Below are positions 9,608 to 19,191 of a stretch of 64,000 nucleotides of DNA, piece after piece. The DNA lies in the NCBI RefSeq assembly GCF_040546685.1, contig NZ_JBEPOH010000001.1, forward strand, positions 2,480,001 to 2,544,000, in the 5' to 3' direction. The DNA comes from Variovorax sp. OAS795 (GTDB lineage Bacteria; Pseudomonadota; Gammaproteobacteria; Burkholderiales; Burkholderiaceae_C). A program made the translations under genes and the position numbers. The notes beneath the pieces are model-generated. The model did not search any database, was not told the origin of the DNA, and saw only the letters and a list, made by a program, of their open reading frames with translations. Position 1 is the first letter of the stretch. Every line of letters starts with the position of its first letter.

Positions 9608-10330
9608 CTAGATCGCGCGCTGGTTCACCCGCTTCGAAAGCTGCTCGGCGCTTTCCCTGCGCTCGCTGTAGCGGTCGACCAGGTAGTCCGCCGCATCGCG
9701 TGTGAGCAGCGTGAACTTCACGAGTTCTTCCATCACGTCGACCACGCGCTCGTAGTAGGAGGACGGCTTCATGCGGCCCGCACCATCGAATTCGAGGAAC
9801 GCCTTCGCGACCGACGACTGGTTGGGAATGGTCAGCATGCGCATCCAGCGTCCGAGCACGCGCAACTGGTTCACCGCATTGAACGACTGCGATCCGCCCG
9901 ACACCTGCATGACGGCCAGCGTCTTGCCCTGCGTGGGCCGCACGGCCCCCATGCTGAGCGGAATCCAGTCGATCTGCGCCTTCATGATGCCGGTCATCGA
10001 ACCGTGCCGCTCGGGCGAGCACCACACCATGCCCTCGGCCCATTGCGCGAGCGTGCGCAGCTCCTGCACCTTGGGGTGATCGTCGGGTGCGCTGTCGGGC
10101 AAGGGCAGGCCGGCGGGATCGAAGATGCGCGTTTCGCCGCCCATCGCCTCGAGCAGGCGCGCCGCCTCTTCGGTCAGCAGGCGGCTGTAGGAGCGCTCGC
10201 GCAGCGAGCCGTACAGCAGCAGGAAGCGCGGTGCATGGCGCGACGGCGCTGCGCTGGCCAGGCGCTCGGCCGAGGGCCGGTCGAACAGCGCGGTGTCGAT
10301 GTTGGGGAGCTCACCCAGCGCGATGGACAC
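9608..10330 (-). CDS. arsH: arsenical resistance protein ArsH (NADPH-dependent flavin reductase fold)
   Basis: ArsH proteins are FMN-binding NADPH oxidoreductases that oxidise trivalent organoarsenicals. Flavodoxin-fold motifs are clear: [14 protein letters not shown] for FMN phosphate binding, [30 protein letters not shown] and [15 protein letters not shown]. The length (240 residues) is typical. The start is a GTG at 10330, chosen because a GGAGGG site lies just upstream and because longer versions run into arsC. It overlaps the arsC end (10311) by about 20 bases, so the two are translated together. Its position after arsC and opposite arsR-acr3 fits arsenic resistance. Confidence 0.92.
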   Translation of the reverse strand: MSIALGELPNIDTALFDRPSAERLASAAPSRHAPRFLLLYGSLRERSYSRLLTEEAARLLEAMGGETRIFDPAGLPLPDSAPDDHPKVQELRTLAQWAEGMVWCSPERHGSMTGIMKAQIDWIPLSMGAVRPTQGKTLAVMQVSGGSQSFNAVNQLRVLGRWMRMLTIPNQSSVAKAFLEFDGAGRMKPSSYYERVVDVMEELVKFTLLTRDAADYLVDRYSERRESAEQLSKRVNQRAI

Positions 10331-10757
10331 GGCGGCCCTCCGCGTCGATGACCGCTTCGCCGTCTTCCTTGGTGAACGCGCCCTGTTGCGGCGAGGGCAG
10401 GATGTCGAGCACCTCTTCGGAGGGGCGGCACAGCCGGGTGCCGAGGGGCGTGACAACGATAGGGCGGTTGATGAGGATGGGATGCGCGTGCATGAAGTCG
10501 ATCAGCTGCTCGTCCGTCCACTTCGGATCGTCGAGCCCGAGCGCTTCGTAGGGCGTGCCTTTCTTTCGCAGCAGCGCGCGCGGCGCCATCTTCATGGCCG
10601 CGAGCAGCGTGCGCAGTGTGTCCTTGCCGGGCGGCGCCTTCAGGTACTCGATGACCTGCGGCTCTTCGCCGCTGTTGCGGATCAAGGCCAGCGTGTTGCG
10701 CGACGTGCCGCAGGCCGGGTTGTGGAAGATCGTGATGGAGGAGGGTGGCGATTGCAT
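10311..10757 (-). CDS. arsC: arsenate reductase, glutaredoxin-dependent ArsC family
   Basis: The 148-residue protein opens with the ArsC signature [19 protein letters not shown], where the cysteine of CGTSRN is the catalytic residue that attacks arsenate. The distal [18 protein letters not shown] block holds the conserved Arg of the family. It reduces As(V) to As(III) with glutathione/glutaredoxin, which feeds the ACR3 efflux pump. It is first of two genes (arsC-arsH) transcribed away from arsR. The other candidate, the related Spx/MgsR group, lacks the CGTSRN context. Confidence 0.93.
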   Translation of the reverse strand: MQSPPSSITIFHNPACGTSRNTLALIRNSGEEPQVIEYLKAPPGKDTLRTLLAAMKMAPRALLRKKGTPYEALGLDDPKWTDEQLIDFMHAHPILINRPIVVTPLGTRLCRPSEEVLDILPSPQQGAFTKEDGEAVIDAEGRRVHRAG

Positions 10758-10786
10758 TGCTGCAATTATGCAACTACTATTGAATT
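10758..10786. promoter_or_regulatory. divergent arsC/arsR promoter-operator region
   Basis: Only 29 bases separate the arsC and arsR start codons, so the two promoters must overlap each other and lie partly inside the coding regions. The spacer is AT-rich in an otherwise GC-rich stretch (it contains ATTATG and TTGAATTATG). ArsR family repressors bind such divergent spacers and leave when As(III) or Sb(III) binds. The exact operator half-sites are not certain. Confidence 0.55.
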
Positions 10787-11110
10787 ATGGAAGAACAAGA
10801 GATCGTCAAGTCCCTGGCCGCGCTGGCGCAGCCGCTGCGCCTGCAGGTCTTTCGCGCGCTGGTGGTGGCCGGGCCCGCGGGGCTCACGCCCGGCGCGCTC
10901 GTCGATGCGCTCGGCGTGCAGGCCACCAGCCTCTCATTCCACCTGAAGGAGCTGACCCATTCGGGGCTGGTGACGCAAGAGCGCAGCGGCCGCAACCTGA
11001 TCTACCGCGCGGCGTTCGAACGCATGAACGCGCTGATCGGGTACCTCACCGAGAACTGCTGCGGGGGCGAGGCGTGCCTGCCGGCTGCGGCCCAAGCTTG
11101 TGCCTGCTGA
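10787..11110 (+). CDS. arsR: ArsR-family As(III)-responsive repressor
   Basis: A 107-residue winged-helix protein with the ArsR helix-turn-helix (LVDALGVQATSLSFHLKELT) and the wing SGLVTQERSGRNLIYR. It lacks the helix-3 CxC metal site of plasmid R773 ArsR. Instead it carries a vicinal cysteine pair near the C-terminus (ENCCGGEAC, Cys91, Cys92 and Cys97) plus CAC at the end. This resembles the Acidithiobacillus-type ArsR, whose arsenite site uses C-terminal cysteines. It should repress both directions of the divergent locus. Confidence 0.92.
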   Translation: MEEQEIVKSLAALAQPLRLQVFRALVVAGPAGLTPGALVDALGVQATSLSFHLKELTHSGLVTQERSGRNLIYRAAFERMNALIGYLTENCCGGEACLPAAAQACAC

Positions 11111-11114
11111 AAGA

Positions 11115-12194
11115 ATGAACGCCTCTCCCACCGCAGCCGCCCCCTCCGCACCCCCACCCGCCATCGCCTTCTTCGAGCGCTACCTCACCCTCTGGGTCGC
11201 GCTGTGCATCGTGGCCGGCGTTGCGCTAGGGCAGTGGCTGCCGGGCCTGTTCCACGGCATCGCATCGCTGGAGGTGGCCAAGGTCAACGTGCCGGTGGGC
11301 GTGCTGATCTGGGTCATGATCATCCCGATGCTGCTGAAGATCGACTTCGCCGCGCTCGGGCAGGTGAAGGCGCACTGGCGCGGCATCGGCGTCACGCTCT
11401 TCATCAACTGGGCAGTCAAGCCGTTCTCGATGGCGCTGCTGGGCTGGATCTTCATCCGCCACGTGTTCGCGCCGCTGTTGCCGCCCACGCAGATCGACAG
11501 CTACATCGCCGGCCTCATCCTCCTGGCCGCGGCGCCTTGCACGGCCATGGTGTTCGTGTGGAGCCAGCTGTGCCGGGGCGACCCTTACTTCACGCTGTCG
11601 CAGGTGGCGCTCAACGACGCGATCATGGTGGTGGCCTTTGCGCCGGTGGTCGCGCTCCTGCTCGGCTTGTCTTCGATCGCGGTGCCGTGGGACACGCTGC
11701 TGGCGTCGGTGGGCCTGTACATCGTGGTGCCGGTGATCATTGCGCAGCTGCTGAGACGGCAGCTGCTCAAGAAGGGCGCGGCGCACTTCCAGGCGGTGGC
11801 GGCGCGCCTCGGGCCATGGTCGATCTCGGCGCTTCTGCTCACGCTGGTGCTGCTGTTCGCTTTCCAGGGCGAGGCCATCCTGCGGCAGCCGCTGGTGATC
11901 GCGCTGCTCGCGGTGCCGATCCTGATCCAGGTGCTGCTGAACTCGGGGCTGGCCTATGTGCTCAACCGCAAGCTCGGCGTGGCGCATTGCGTGGCGGGCC
12001 CGTCGGCGCTGATCGGGGCCAGCAACTTCTTCGAGCTGGCGGTGGCCACGGCCATCAGCCTCTTCGGCTTCCAGTCGGGCGCGGCGCTCGCCACGGTGGT
12101 GGGGGTGCTGATCGAGGTGCCGGTGATGCTGCTGGTGGTCGCGGTGGTCAACCGGACGCAGGGCTGGTACGACAAAGGTGCCAGGGCCGCCTGA
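11115..12194 (+). CDS. acr3: ACR3-family arsenite efflux permease
   Basis: The roughly 359-residue integral membrane protein has about ten hydrophobic segments and the ACR3 signature around AAPCTAMVFVWSQLCRGD, with the conserved cysteine thought to take part in As(III) transport. It pumps arsenite out using the proton-motive force. The ATG at 11115 lies 4 bases after the arsR stop and is preferred over an in-frame GTG at 11100 that overlaps arsR. It is transcribed with arsR and completes the pathway started by ArsC. Confidence 0.92.
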   Translation: MNASPTAAAPSAPPPAIAFFERYLTLWVALCIVAGVALGQWLPGLFHGIASLEVAKVNVPVGVLIWVMIIPMLLKIDFAALGQVKAHWRGIGVTLFINWAVKPFSMALLGWIFIRHVFAPLLPPTQIDSYIAGLILLAAAPCTAMVFVWSQLCRGDPYFTLSQVALNDAIMVVAFAPVVALLLGLSSIAVPWDTLLASVGLYIVVPVIIAQLLRRQLLKKGAAHFQAVAARLGPWSISALLLTLVLLFAFQGEAILRQPLVIALLAVPILIQVLLNSGLAYVLNRKLGVAHCVAGPSALIGASNFFELAVATAISLFGFQSGAALATVVGVLIEVPVMLLVVAVVNRTQGWYDKGARAA

Positions 12195-12285
12195 CCGGCG
12201 CAGCCTGCCTCAGGGCATGTTCTCCGACAAGCCGGGCACCGCGCCGGGCCCATGATCGAAGCCTGTTCTTCTTGATGCGGAGTCC

Positions 12286-13065
12286 ATGAAGATCGCGACC
12301 TTCAACGTCAACGGCGTGAACAGCCGGCTGCCGCGCCTCCTGGAGTGGCTGGCCGAGTCCCGTCCCGACGTCGCCTGCCTGCAGGAGCTCAAGTCGCCCG
12401 ACGCCAACTTTCCGGCGGCCGCGATCCGCGAGGCCGGCTACGGCGTGGTGTTCCACGGCCAGCGCTCGTGGAACGGCGTGGCGATCCTGGCGCGCGGCAA
12501 GGAACCGATCGAGACGGGCCGCGGCCTCGATGGCGATCCGGAAGACAGCCAGAGCCGCTACATCGAAGCCGTGGTGAACGGCGTGGTCGTGGGCTGCCTG
12601 TATTTGCCCAACGGCAACCCGCAGCCCGGCCCCAAGTTCGACTACAAGCTCGCGTGGTTCGAGCGCTTCAACGCACATGCGGCCCGCCTTTTCGGCTGCG
12701 GCATGCCGGTGGTACTGGCCGGCGACTTCAACGTGGTGCCCACGGATGCGGACATCTACAACCCGGCCTCGTGGCGCGACGACGCGCTGCTGCAGCCCGA
12801 GAGCCGCGCCGCCTTTGCGCGCCTGCTCGCGCAGGGGTGGACCGATGCGCTGCGTGCCCGCCACCCCGGCGAGCCCATCTACACCTATTGGGACTACTGG
12901 CGAAACCGCTGGCCGCGCAATGCCGGCCTGCGCATCGACCATCTGCTGCTGAACGACGAACTCGCGCCCTTGCTGGCCGATGCGAATGTGGACCGCGAGG
13001 TGCGCGGTCGCCCCGGTGCCAGCGACCATGCGCCGGCCTGGGTCGAACTGGCGCTGCCTGCATAG
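12286..13065 (+). CDS. xthA: exodeoxyribonuclease III (AP endonuclease)
   Basis: The 259-residue protein matches ExoIII from end to end: MKIATFNVNGVNSRL, the metal ligand in CLQELKSPD, SWNGVAILAR, LAGDFNVVPTDADIYNP, and the terminal TYWDYW, LRIDHLLLN and GASDHAPAWVEL. It nicks DNA at abasic sites and removes 3'-blocked ends in base-excision repair. A GCGGAG ribosome site precedes the ATG. It follows acr3 by about 90 bases on the same strand and is probably an independent housekeeping gene. Confidence 0.95.
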   Translation: MKIATFNVNGVNSRLPRLLEWLAESRPDVACLQELKSPDANFPAAAIREAGYGVVFHGQRSWNGVAILARGKEPIETGRGLDGDPEDSQSRYIEAVVNGVVVGCLYLPNGNPQPGPKFDYKLAWFERFNAHAARLFGCGMPVVLAGDFNVVPTDADIYNPASWRDDALLQPESRAAFARLLAQGWTDALRARHPGEPIYTYWDYWRNRWPRNAGLRIDHLLLNDELAPLLADANVDREVRGRPGASDHAPAWVELALPA

Positions 13066-13191
13066 GGGTAGGCGCCGTGCCTGGCGAGTGGTGCCTAAAC
13101 CACGGCATCACCGGAATCCGTGACAGAGGAGTTACATTTGGAGACTGTGCACTTTTCAATTACCTTGGCCCATTCCTGAGGATCCATTCCC

Positions 13192-13938
13192 GTGATTACC
13201 GGAGCAACGGCCAACGCCAGCTTTCCCTGGGGCCCAGACGCAGGATTCGTCATGGCCTTCCAGCCCATCGTGGATTTCGAGCGGCGGGAAGTCTTTGCCT
13301 ATGAAGCGCTGGTGCGCGGTGCGCTGGGCGAGGGCGCGCTGGAGGTGTTCTCGCGCGTGAACCCGGTGCACCGGTTCGCGTTCCACGAGGCTTGCCGCGT
13401 GAAGGCGATCGAGACCGCCTCCGCGCTGGGCATGGAATCGAAGCTCAGCCTCAACATCCTGCCCAACGACGTGGCCGGGCCGTGCGAGTGTTTCCATACC
13501 GCCATGGCGGCTGCGCAGCGCTGCAACTTTCCGGTCCATCGCCTGATGTTCGAGATCACCGAAGGCGAACGCGTGGCAGACCTTCCGGGGTTGGCTGCCG
13601 CCTTTCGCACCTACAAGGACTTCGGCTTCACCTCGGCCATCGACGACTTCGGTGCCGCCTATGCGGGCTTCGAGCTGCTTGCCGGCTTCCAGCCCGACGT
13701 CGTGAAGATCGACATGGGCCTGGTGCGCAACATCCACAACGATCCGGTGCGCCTGAGCATCGTGAAGGGCTTTGTCGGTACCTGCCGGGAACTGGGCATC
13801 CGCACGGTGGCCGAGGGCGTGGAATCGTCCGACGAGGTCCACGCGCTTCAGGCGCTGGGCGTCGACCTGTTCCAGGGCTACCTGTTCGCGCGCCCCGCCA
13901 TTGCAACGCTGCCGCCAGTGGCGTGGGACGCCGCCTGA
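13192..13938 (+). CDS. stand-alone EAL-domain cyclic-di-GMP phosphodiesterase
   Basis: The whole 248-residue protein is one EAL domain. The residues known to be needed for activity are all visible: EALVRG, the Asn in LSLNILPN, FEITEGE, DDFGAAYAG, the Lys in VVKIDMGLV, AEGVE and FQGYLFARP. It should therefore hydrolyse c-di-GMP to pGpG in the cytoplasm. There is no sensor domain, which resembles the EAL half of blue-light or minimal PDE proteins. Translation starts at a GTG (13192) behind a GAGGA site. It converges on an ATPase gene with predicted c-di-GMP-binding repeats, and a GGDEF cyclase follows. Confidence 0.9.
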   Translation: MITGATANASFPWGPDAGFVMAFQPIVDFERREVFAYEALVRGALGEGALEVFSRVNPVHRFAFHEACRVKAIETASALGMESKLSLNILPNDVAGPCECFHTAMAAAQRCNFPVHRLMFEITEGERVADLPGLAAAFRTYKDFGFTSAIDDFGAAYAGFELLAGFQPDVVKIDMGLVRNIHNDPVRLSIVKGFVGTCRELGIRTVAEGVESSDEVHALQALGVDLFQGYLFARPAIATLPPVAWDAA

Positions 13939-13972
13939 TCGGCTGAGCGCCCTGCGGCCACCGCGTGCCGCC

Positions 13973-15862
13973 TCACATGTTGCTGGTGGCGCGGACCTCT
14001 TCGATGCTGGTCTTGCCGGCCAGCACCTTGTCGATACCGTCCTGGCGCAGGGTGCGCATGCCTTCCTGCATGGCGGCGTCCTGCAGTTCCTCGGCGCGCG
14101 CGCCGTTCTGCACGAGGCGGCGCACCGTCCTGGAGATCACCATCAGTTCGTGGATGCCGACGCGGCCGTTGAAGCCGGTGTTGTCGCAGTGCGGGCATCC
14201 GGTGCTGGTGAAGGCCTGCAGCTGGCCATTGCGGCCGTACTGGCCGAGCCAGTGCTTGCGCACCGACTCGCCCTCGGCCTTCATGGCTTCGTGCGCGGCG
14301 AACGAATGCATGTAGTCGGCCAGCAGTTCGTCGACTTCCTCGGGGCGCATCGGGCGGCTCTGGATGCAGTGGGTGCAGAGGCGGCGCACCAGCCGCTGCG
14401 CCAGCACCGCAAGCAGCGAGTCGGCAAAGTTGAACGGGTCCATGCCCATGTCCAGCAGCCGCGTCACGGTTTCCGGTGCACTGTTGGTGTGGAGCGTGGA
14501 CAGCACGAGGTGGCCGGTGAGCGAGGCCTCGATGGCCGTCCTGGCGGTTTCCTCGTCGCGGATCTCGCCGACCATGATCACGTCGGGATCGGCGCGCACG
14601 AAGGCCCGGAGCGCCTTGGCAAAAGTCCAGTCGATGCGGGGATTGACCTGGACCTGGCGCAGGCCCGGCTGGGTGATCTCGATCGGGTCTTCGGCGGTCC
14701 AGATCTTTCGCTCGGGCGTGTTGATGTGCATGAGCGCCGAGTGCAGGGTGGTGGTCTTGCCCGAACCCGTGGGCCCCACGCAGAGCACCATGCCGTAGGG
14801 GCGTTCGACGGCGCTGGTCAGCTGCGCCAGGTTGCGCTGAGAAAGCCCGAGCTGGTGCAGCGCAATGGGCTGCGCCGAGGCCAGGATCCGCATCACCACG
14901 TCTTCGAGCCCGTTGGCGGTGGGGATGGTGGCCACGCGCAGTTCGATGCGGTGCTGCGGCGAGTACTTGGCGAAATTGATCTTCCCGTCCTGGGGCTTGC
15001 GCCTTTCGCTGATGTCCAGGTCGCACATGATCTTGATGCGCGCCACCACCACGTTGCGGTAGGCGGCGGGCAGCTCCAGGTGGGTGCGCAGCCGCCCGTC
15101 CTTGCGGAACCGGATGCGGGTCTTCTCCTGGCCCGGGTAGCTTTCGATGTGGATGTCCGATGCGCCTTCACGGTGCGCGTCGATGATCATGCTGTTGATC
15201 ATGCGTACCAGCGAGTTGTCCGACTGCTCGATGGGGGCCTCTTCGACGGCGGGCGCGCGCTCCTCCTTCTCGAGGGTGACGAGCAGTTCGCTCGTGCCCG
15301 CCGCGTCGAACTCCAGCGGGCGCGACGGATCGTGGACGATGGTGGGGTCCGCGGCCTCGCCGCCGATCTTCCCGTAGGCCTTGTAGAGCACCGTGTCCAG
15401 CACCAGACATTCGCCGATCACCGGCACCACCTTCATCTGGGTGATGAACTCCACCTCGTCGACCGCGGCGTGCCGGCTGGCCGGGTCGTCCAGGGCCAAA
15501 ACCAGGCGCCCTTCGTGCAGCATGAGCGGCATGACCTGAAGTCGCCGCGCCGCGCCATGGCTGAGGGTGCGCAAGGCGTCCACCGCCACCGGGAACACAT
15601 GCAGGTTCACGAGCGGATAGCCCATCTTGCGCACCAGCGCCGTCTGCAGCTGGGCCCGCGTGACCACGCCCATGCGCACCAGCGTTTCGCCCAGCGGCAC
15701 GTTGCGGTCGAGCTTCTGCTGCTCCAGGCCGGCTTGCAGCTGCTCTTCGGTGAGCACGCCGAGCGCCATCAGCGCCTGGCCGATGCGCAGGATCGGCATG
15801 CGGCTTTGAACTTCCAGCGCATGCAGCAATTGCTCGGGCGTGGCGACTTCGGTGGGGGACAT
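13973..15862 (-). CDS. GspE/PilB-family secretion/pilus assembly ATPase with N-terminal MshEN-type repeats
   Basis: The 629-residue protein has a Walker A (GPTGSGKTTT), an Asp box and Walker B (ADPDVIMVGEIRDEETA), the His box (GHLVLSTLHTN) and the zinc tetracysteine pair (CTHC, CPHC), all typical of GspE/PilB ATPases that drive type II secretion or type IV pili. The N-terminus carries two tandem copies of the MshEN pattern: residues 26-49 (RIGQALMALGVL...LEQQ) and 57-79 (PLGETLVRMGVV). In the family this fold binds c-di-GMP. The second copy deviates at the first and last positions. No pilin, platform protein or secretin lies beside it, so this is an isolated ATPase. A GGAG ribosome site supports the start at 15862. 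Confidence 0.88.
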   Translation of the reverse strand: MSPTEVATPEQLLHALEVQSRMPILRIGQALMALGVLTEEQLQAGLEQQKLDRNVPLGETLVRMGVVTRAQLQTALVRKMGYPLVNLHVFPVAVDALRTLSHGAARRLQVMPLMLHEGRLVLALDDPASRHAAVDEVEFITQMKVVPVIGECLVLDTVLYKAYGKIGGEAADPTIVHDPSRPLEFDAAGTSELLVTLEKEERAPAVEEAPIEQSDNSLVRMINSMIIDAHREGASDIHIESYPGQEKTRIRFRKDGRLRTHLELPAAYRNVVVARIKIMCDLDISERRKPQDGKINFAKYSPQHRIELRVATIPTANGLEDVVMRILASAQPIALHQLGLSQRNLAQLTSAVERPYGMVLCVGPTGSGKTTTLHSALMHINTPERKIWTAEDPIEITQPGLRQVQVNPRIDWTFAKALRAFVRADPDVIMVGEIRDEETARTAIEASLTGHLVLSTLHTNSAPETVTRLLDMGMDPFNFADSLLAVLAQRLVRRLCTHCIQSRPMRPEEVDELLADYMHSFAAHEAMKAEGESVRKHWLGQYGRNGQLQAFTSTGCPHCDNTGFNGRVGIHELMVISRTVRRLVQNGARAEELQDAAMQEGMRTLRQDGIDKVLAGKTSIEEVRATSNM

Positions 15863-15994
15863 GAATGGATCTCCAGTGGGGTGATTCTGAGGGGGCCGAC
15901 GAGGCTTGTCAGCAAGGAAGCGCCGCGGGCGCCGCATGGGCGCAACGCAGCACCACGAAAGTTCTCAAAATGAGACAGCCCCGCGCGAAGCGCA

Positions 15995-18900
15995 TCAGTC
16001 GGAGAACCCGAAGGTGTTGCGGCCTGCCGACTTGGCGCGGTACAGCGCGGCGTCGGCGCGCGCCAGCAGGTCGGCGTCCGAGACGGGGGCCGTCGAGGGC
16101 TGGTGGAAGGCGATGCCGATGCTGGTGGTGACCTGGAAAGTCCGGCCGCCGATCGCGAAGGCGCCGGTGTTGATCTCGCCGACGATCTTTCGGGCCACGC
16201 CCGCGGCGGCCTCGCGCGTCTGCACGTCTTCCAGGACCACCACGAATTCGTCGCCGGCCAGGCGGGCCACCGTGTCGGTGCTCCGCACGCTGGCCAGCAG
16301 GCGCCTGGCGTATTCGACCAGCACGCCGTCGCCGGTCGCGTGGCCGAAGGTGTCGTTGATGGTCTTGAAATAGTCGATGTCCAGGAACAGCACCGCCAGT
16401 GCATGGCCCGAGCGCTGCGCGCGCGCCAAGGCGACGGGCAGGTATTCGTTGAAGGCGAGCCGGTTGGCAAGGCCGGTGAGCGTGTCCAGCCGCGCCAGCT
16501 CCATCAGCTGGCGCTCCACGGTCTTGAGGGCCGTGATGTCCAGGCTCAGGGAGAAGATGCCGCGCGTGGTGCCGTCGGGACCGATGTCGGGCACATAGCT
16601 GACGCGGGTCGTGCGGTCGATGTCCCGGGTGCGGGTCTTGGCCTCGAACTCGACACGCTCGCCGGCCAGCGCGCGCGCGATCATGGGCTTGCGCGAAAGG
16701 TACAGCTCTTCGCCCGCCACCTCGCCCACATGGCGCCCGAGCAGCCGCGCAGGGTCCACCCCCATCCATTCGCGGTAGGTGGCATTGGCGAAGGTGATCT
16801 TCTCGTCGCGATCGATGTAGGTGATGAGCGCCGGCAGGTTGTCGGTGATGGTGCGCAGCCGCATCTCGCTTTCGGCCTGGCGCAGTTCCGCGGTCTTCAG
16901 GGCCGTGACGTTGAAGGTCATCATGTAGAACCCGATGACCTTGCCCTCGGCGTCCTTGTCGGGAATCAGGTTGACCTGGAAGTAGCCCGGCTTGCCATAG
17001 AGCGGTGCCTGGACCTGGAAGCGCACCGACTTGCCCTCGCGCACCAGCGGAAGGTAGGGCCGCTGCTGCCTGTACACCTCCCTGCCGACGGCCGTGCGCA
17101 GGGTCACGCCATCGAGAGGCCCGTCGCCCAGGCCCGCCATCCGGCGCGCGCGGCTGTTGGCGAAATGGCAGTTCTCCTCGCTGTCGAAATGGCCCACCAG
17201 CGCCGGAATGGCGTCGGTCAGGTCGCGCAGGCGCTTTTCCTGTGCCGTCAGCGCCTTGCGGATGTTCACCTCGTCGGTGATGTCGAAGGTCATGGCGAAC
17301 ACCCCCTGCACGGCGCCGTTCGCGTCCTGGTCGGGAATGTAGTGGGCCTTGAAGGTCCGGGCGCCGATGCCCAGCGCCGGGTCGCCGGCTTTCTCGATGA
17401 CCACCGTCTCGCCCGCGAGCGCGCGCTCGTAGGCCGGCGCCACGATCGAATAATCGGCCGCGCCGCGAACCTCGGGCATCCGCCGCCCGACCATCGCGCG
17501 CTCCTTGTGCAGCGCCCGCACCTGGGCATTGACGAAGGTGTACCTGAGCGAGGCATCGACGTGCGACACCAGCGCAGGGATGTTGTCCGCGATGATGCGC
17601 ACCTGCGCTTCGCTGTGCGCCAGGCTGAACTCGATGCGCTTTCGCTCCGTCACGTCGGACGTCATGGCGTAGTAGCCGCGGACATTCCCGGCCTTGTCGC
17701 GGTCGGGAATGAGCTCGGTCTGGAAGTAGCGCTCCTGCTCGCCGCGGCTCGCCTCGCCGCGCCGCTCGAAGCTCACGGCCTCGCCGGCCTGCACGCGCTC
17801 GATGGCGGCTGTCATGGCCTCGTCGTCCTCGCCGAAGCTGCGCGCCTCGCGCCCGATCAGCTGGGCCGCGCCGCGGTCGAGCTTCTTGCACAGCGGCGCG
17901 TTCACGAAGGTGAAGCGGCCCTGCGCATCGACGTGCGACACCATCGCGGGCAGGTTGTCGGTGATGTCGCGCAGGAACTTCTCGCTCGACTTGCGCTGCG
18001 ACATCAGCGTGTCGAAGGTGCGCGCGATGTCGCCGATCTCGTCCCTCGCATAGGTGCGCGGCATGGCGCGTTCGAGCGCCGGGTTGTCCGCGTCGAGCAT
18101 GTGCCGGTGCAGGTGCGTGAGCGGCATGAGCTGGCGCCGCACGAGGCCCAGGGCCAGCGCGCCGGCCAGCATGGCGAGCACCAGCGCCCCGAGCCATGCC
18201 GAGCGCTCGATGGCATTGAGCCGGCCGAATGCTTCCGCGCTCGGGTACATCGACCCCATGACCCAGTTCGTCTCGCGCAGCCGCTTGAAGGCATACAGGC
18301 CGTGCACGCCCGCAGGGTTCACGCCCTCCGTCGCCCCCTCGTAGCCTTCGATGGGGCGCTCGATCTCGGGGTTGCCGGCCGCCTTGGCGCCCGCCTGGCC
18401 CAGGACGCGCTCCATGCGCGGATGGTCGATCAGGACGCCGTCCGCGGTGGTGATGAACAGGTAGCCGCTCTGGCCGAACTTCACGTCGGCGAGCTCGCCC
18501 AGGATGCTGCGGTCCTGCAGGTCGATGGCGCCCGAGATCACGTACTTGACGTTGCCCGTGGCATCGGGCACCGCCGCGGTCATGGCGATCTGCGCGAGGC
18601 CGGTGAGCCGGTTGACGTACGGTTCCGAGATGACGCTGGCCCCGGACCCGACCGTTTCCTGGAAGTAGCGCCGGTCCTTGATGTTCACCCTGCCGGGCTG
18701 CTGCGCACCGCTCAGGCTCGCGAGCAGGTCGCCGTCCGCCGCAAAGAACGCGACGTTGCTGAAGGCCTTGCGCAGCGCGGCGTGCCTTTCGAGGAAAGCC
18801 TGCAGCGCGGCCGGGTCGGGGAAATCGTTGGAGGCCGCGCTGGCCGCAAAGGTCTCGAGCAGGGTGCGGCGGCTGACGAACTTTTGGTCTACCGTGTTCG

Positions 18901-19078
18901 CAATCGCCGACAGGCGCGCGAACGCTTCACTTTCGATCGAAGCCTTCATGCTGGTCTTGACCAGCTGCAACGCAATGGTCGCGATGGCCAGCGTGGCCGC
19001 CAGGACCACCGCGGCCACGCCGAGGCCGAGGCGCGTGTTCAAGCTGAAGTGGATGTTCCTGAGACCTGGTGAGTTCAT
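15995..19078 (-). CDS. membrane-bound multi-PAS diguanylate cyclase
   Basis: The 1027-residue protein begins with a membrane helix (about 15-40), an extracytoplasmic sensor of the dCache/Cache type (about 45-285, with DRRYFQETV and FGQSGYLFITTADG), a second helix (about 290-315) and a HAMP region (RDEIGDIARTFDTL). Four PAS units follow (recurring DNLPA-/DAIPA- starts with FVNA/FANS), then a GGDEF domain whose active loop is AGDEF (941-945), an accepted active variant. It should make c-di-GMP in response to a periplasmic ligand and to PAS signals. No clear I-site RxxD was pinpointed. It is transcribed in the same direction as the GspE-like ATPase and could be read with it. Confidence 0.9.
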   Translation of the reverse strand: MNSPGLRNIHFSLNTRLGLGVAAVVLAATLAIATIALQLVKTSMKASIESEAFARLSAIANTVDQKFVSRRTLLETFAASAASNDFPDPAALQAFLERHAALRKAFSNVAFFAADGDLLASLSGAQQPGRVNIKDRRYFQETVGSGASVISEPYVNRLTGLAQIAMTAAVPDATGNVKYVISGAIDLQDRSILGELADVKFGQSGYLFITTADGVLIDHPRMERVLGQAGAKAAGNPEIERPIEGYEGATEGVNPAGVHGLYAFKRLRETNWVMGSMYPSAEAFGRLNAIERSAWLGALVLAMLAGALALGLVRRQLMPLTHLHRHMLDADNPALERAMPRTYARDEIGDIARTFDTLMSQRKSSEKFLRDITDNLPAMVSHVDAQGRFTFVNAPLCKKLDRGAAQLIGREARSFGEDDEAMTAAIERVQAGEAVSFERRGEASRGEQERYFQTELIPDRDKAGNVRGYYAMTSDVTERKRIEFSLAHSEAQVRIIADNIPALVSHVDASLRYTFVNAQVRALHKERAMVGRRMPEVRGAADYSIVAPAYERALAGETVVIEKAGDPALGIGARTFKAHYIPDQDANGAVQGVFAMTFDITDEVNIRKALTAQEKRLRDLTDAIPALVGHFDSEENCHFANSRARRMAGLGDGPLDGVTLRTAVGREVYRQQRPYLPLVREGKSVRFQVQAPLYGKPGYFQVNLIPDKDAEGKVIGFYMMTFNVTALKTAELRQAESEMRLRTITDNLPALITYIDRDEKITFANATYREWMGVDPARLLGRHVGEVAGEELYLSRKPMIARALAGERVEFEAKTRTRDIDRTTRVSYVPDIGPDGTTRGIFSLSLDITALKTVERQLMELARLDTLTGLANRLAFNEYLPVALARAQRSGHALAVLFLDIDYFKTINDTFGHATGDGVLVEYARRLLASVRSTDTVARLAGDEFVVVLEDVQTREAAAGVARKIVGEINTGAFAIGGRTFQVTTSIGIAFHQPSTAPVSDADLLARADAALYRAKSAGRNTFGFSD

Positions 19079-19191
19079 TGGCGTGAAGAAAGCATCGCGG
19101 TGCGGCCCGCTTTGCGGGGGCTAGTGTGTCAGAAGCGCGGGGGTGGGTGCCTCGCGCATTCCCCCATGGCCCGTGTGCCGGCAAGCGGGCG

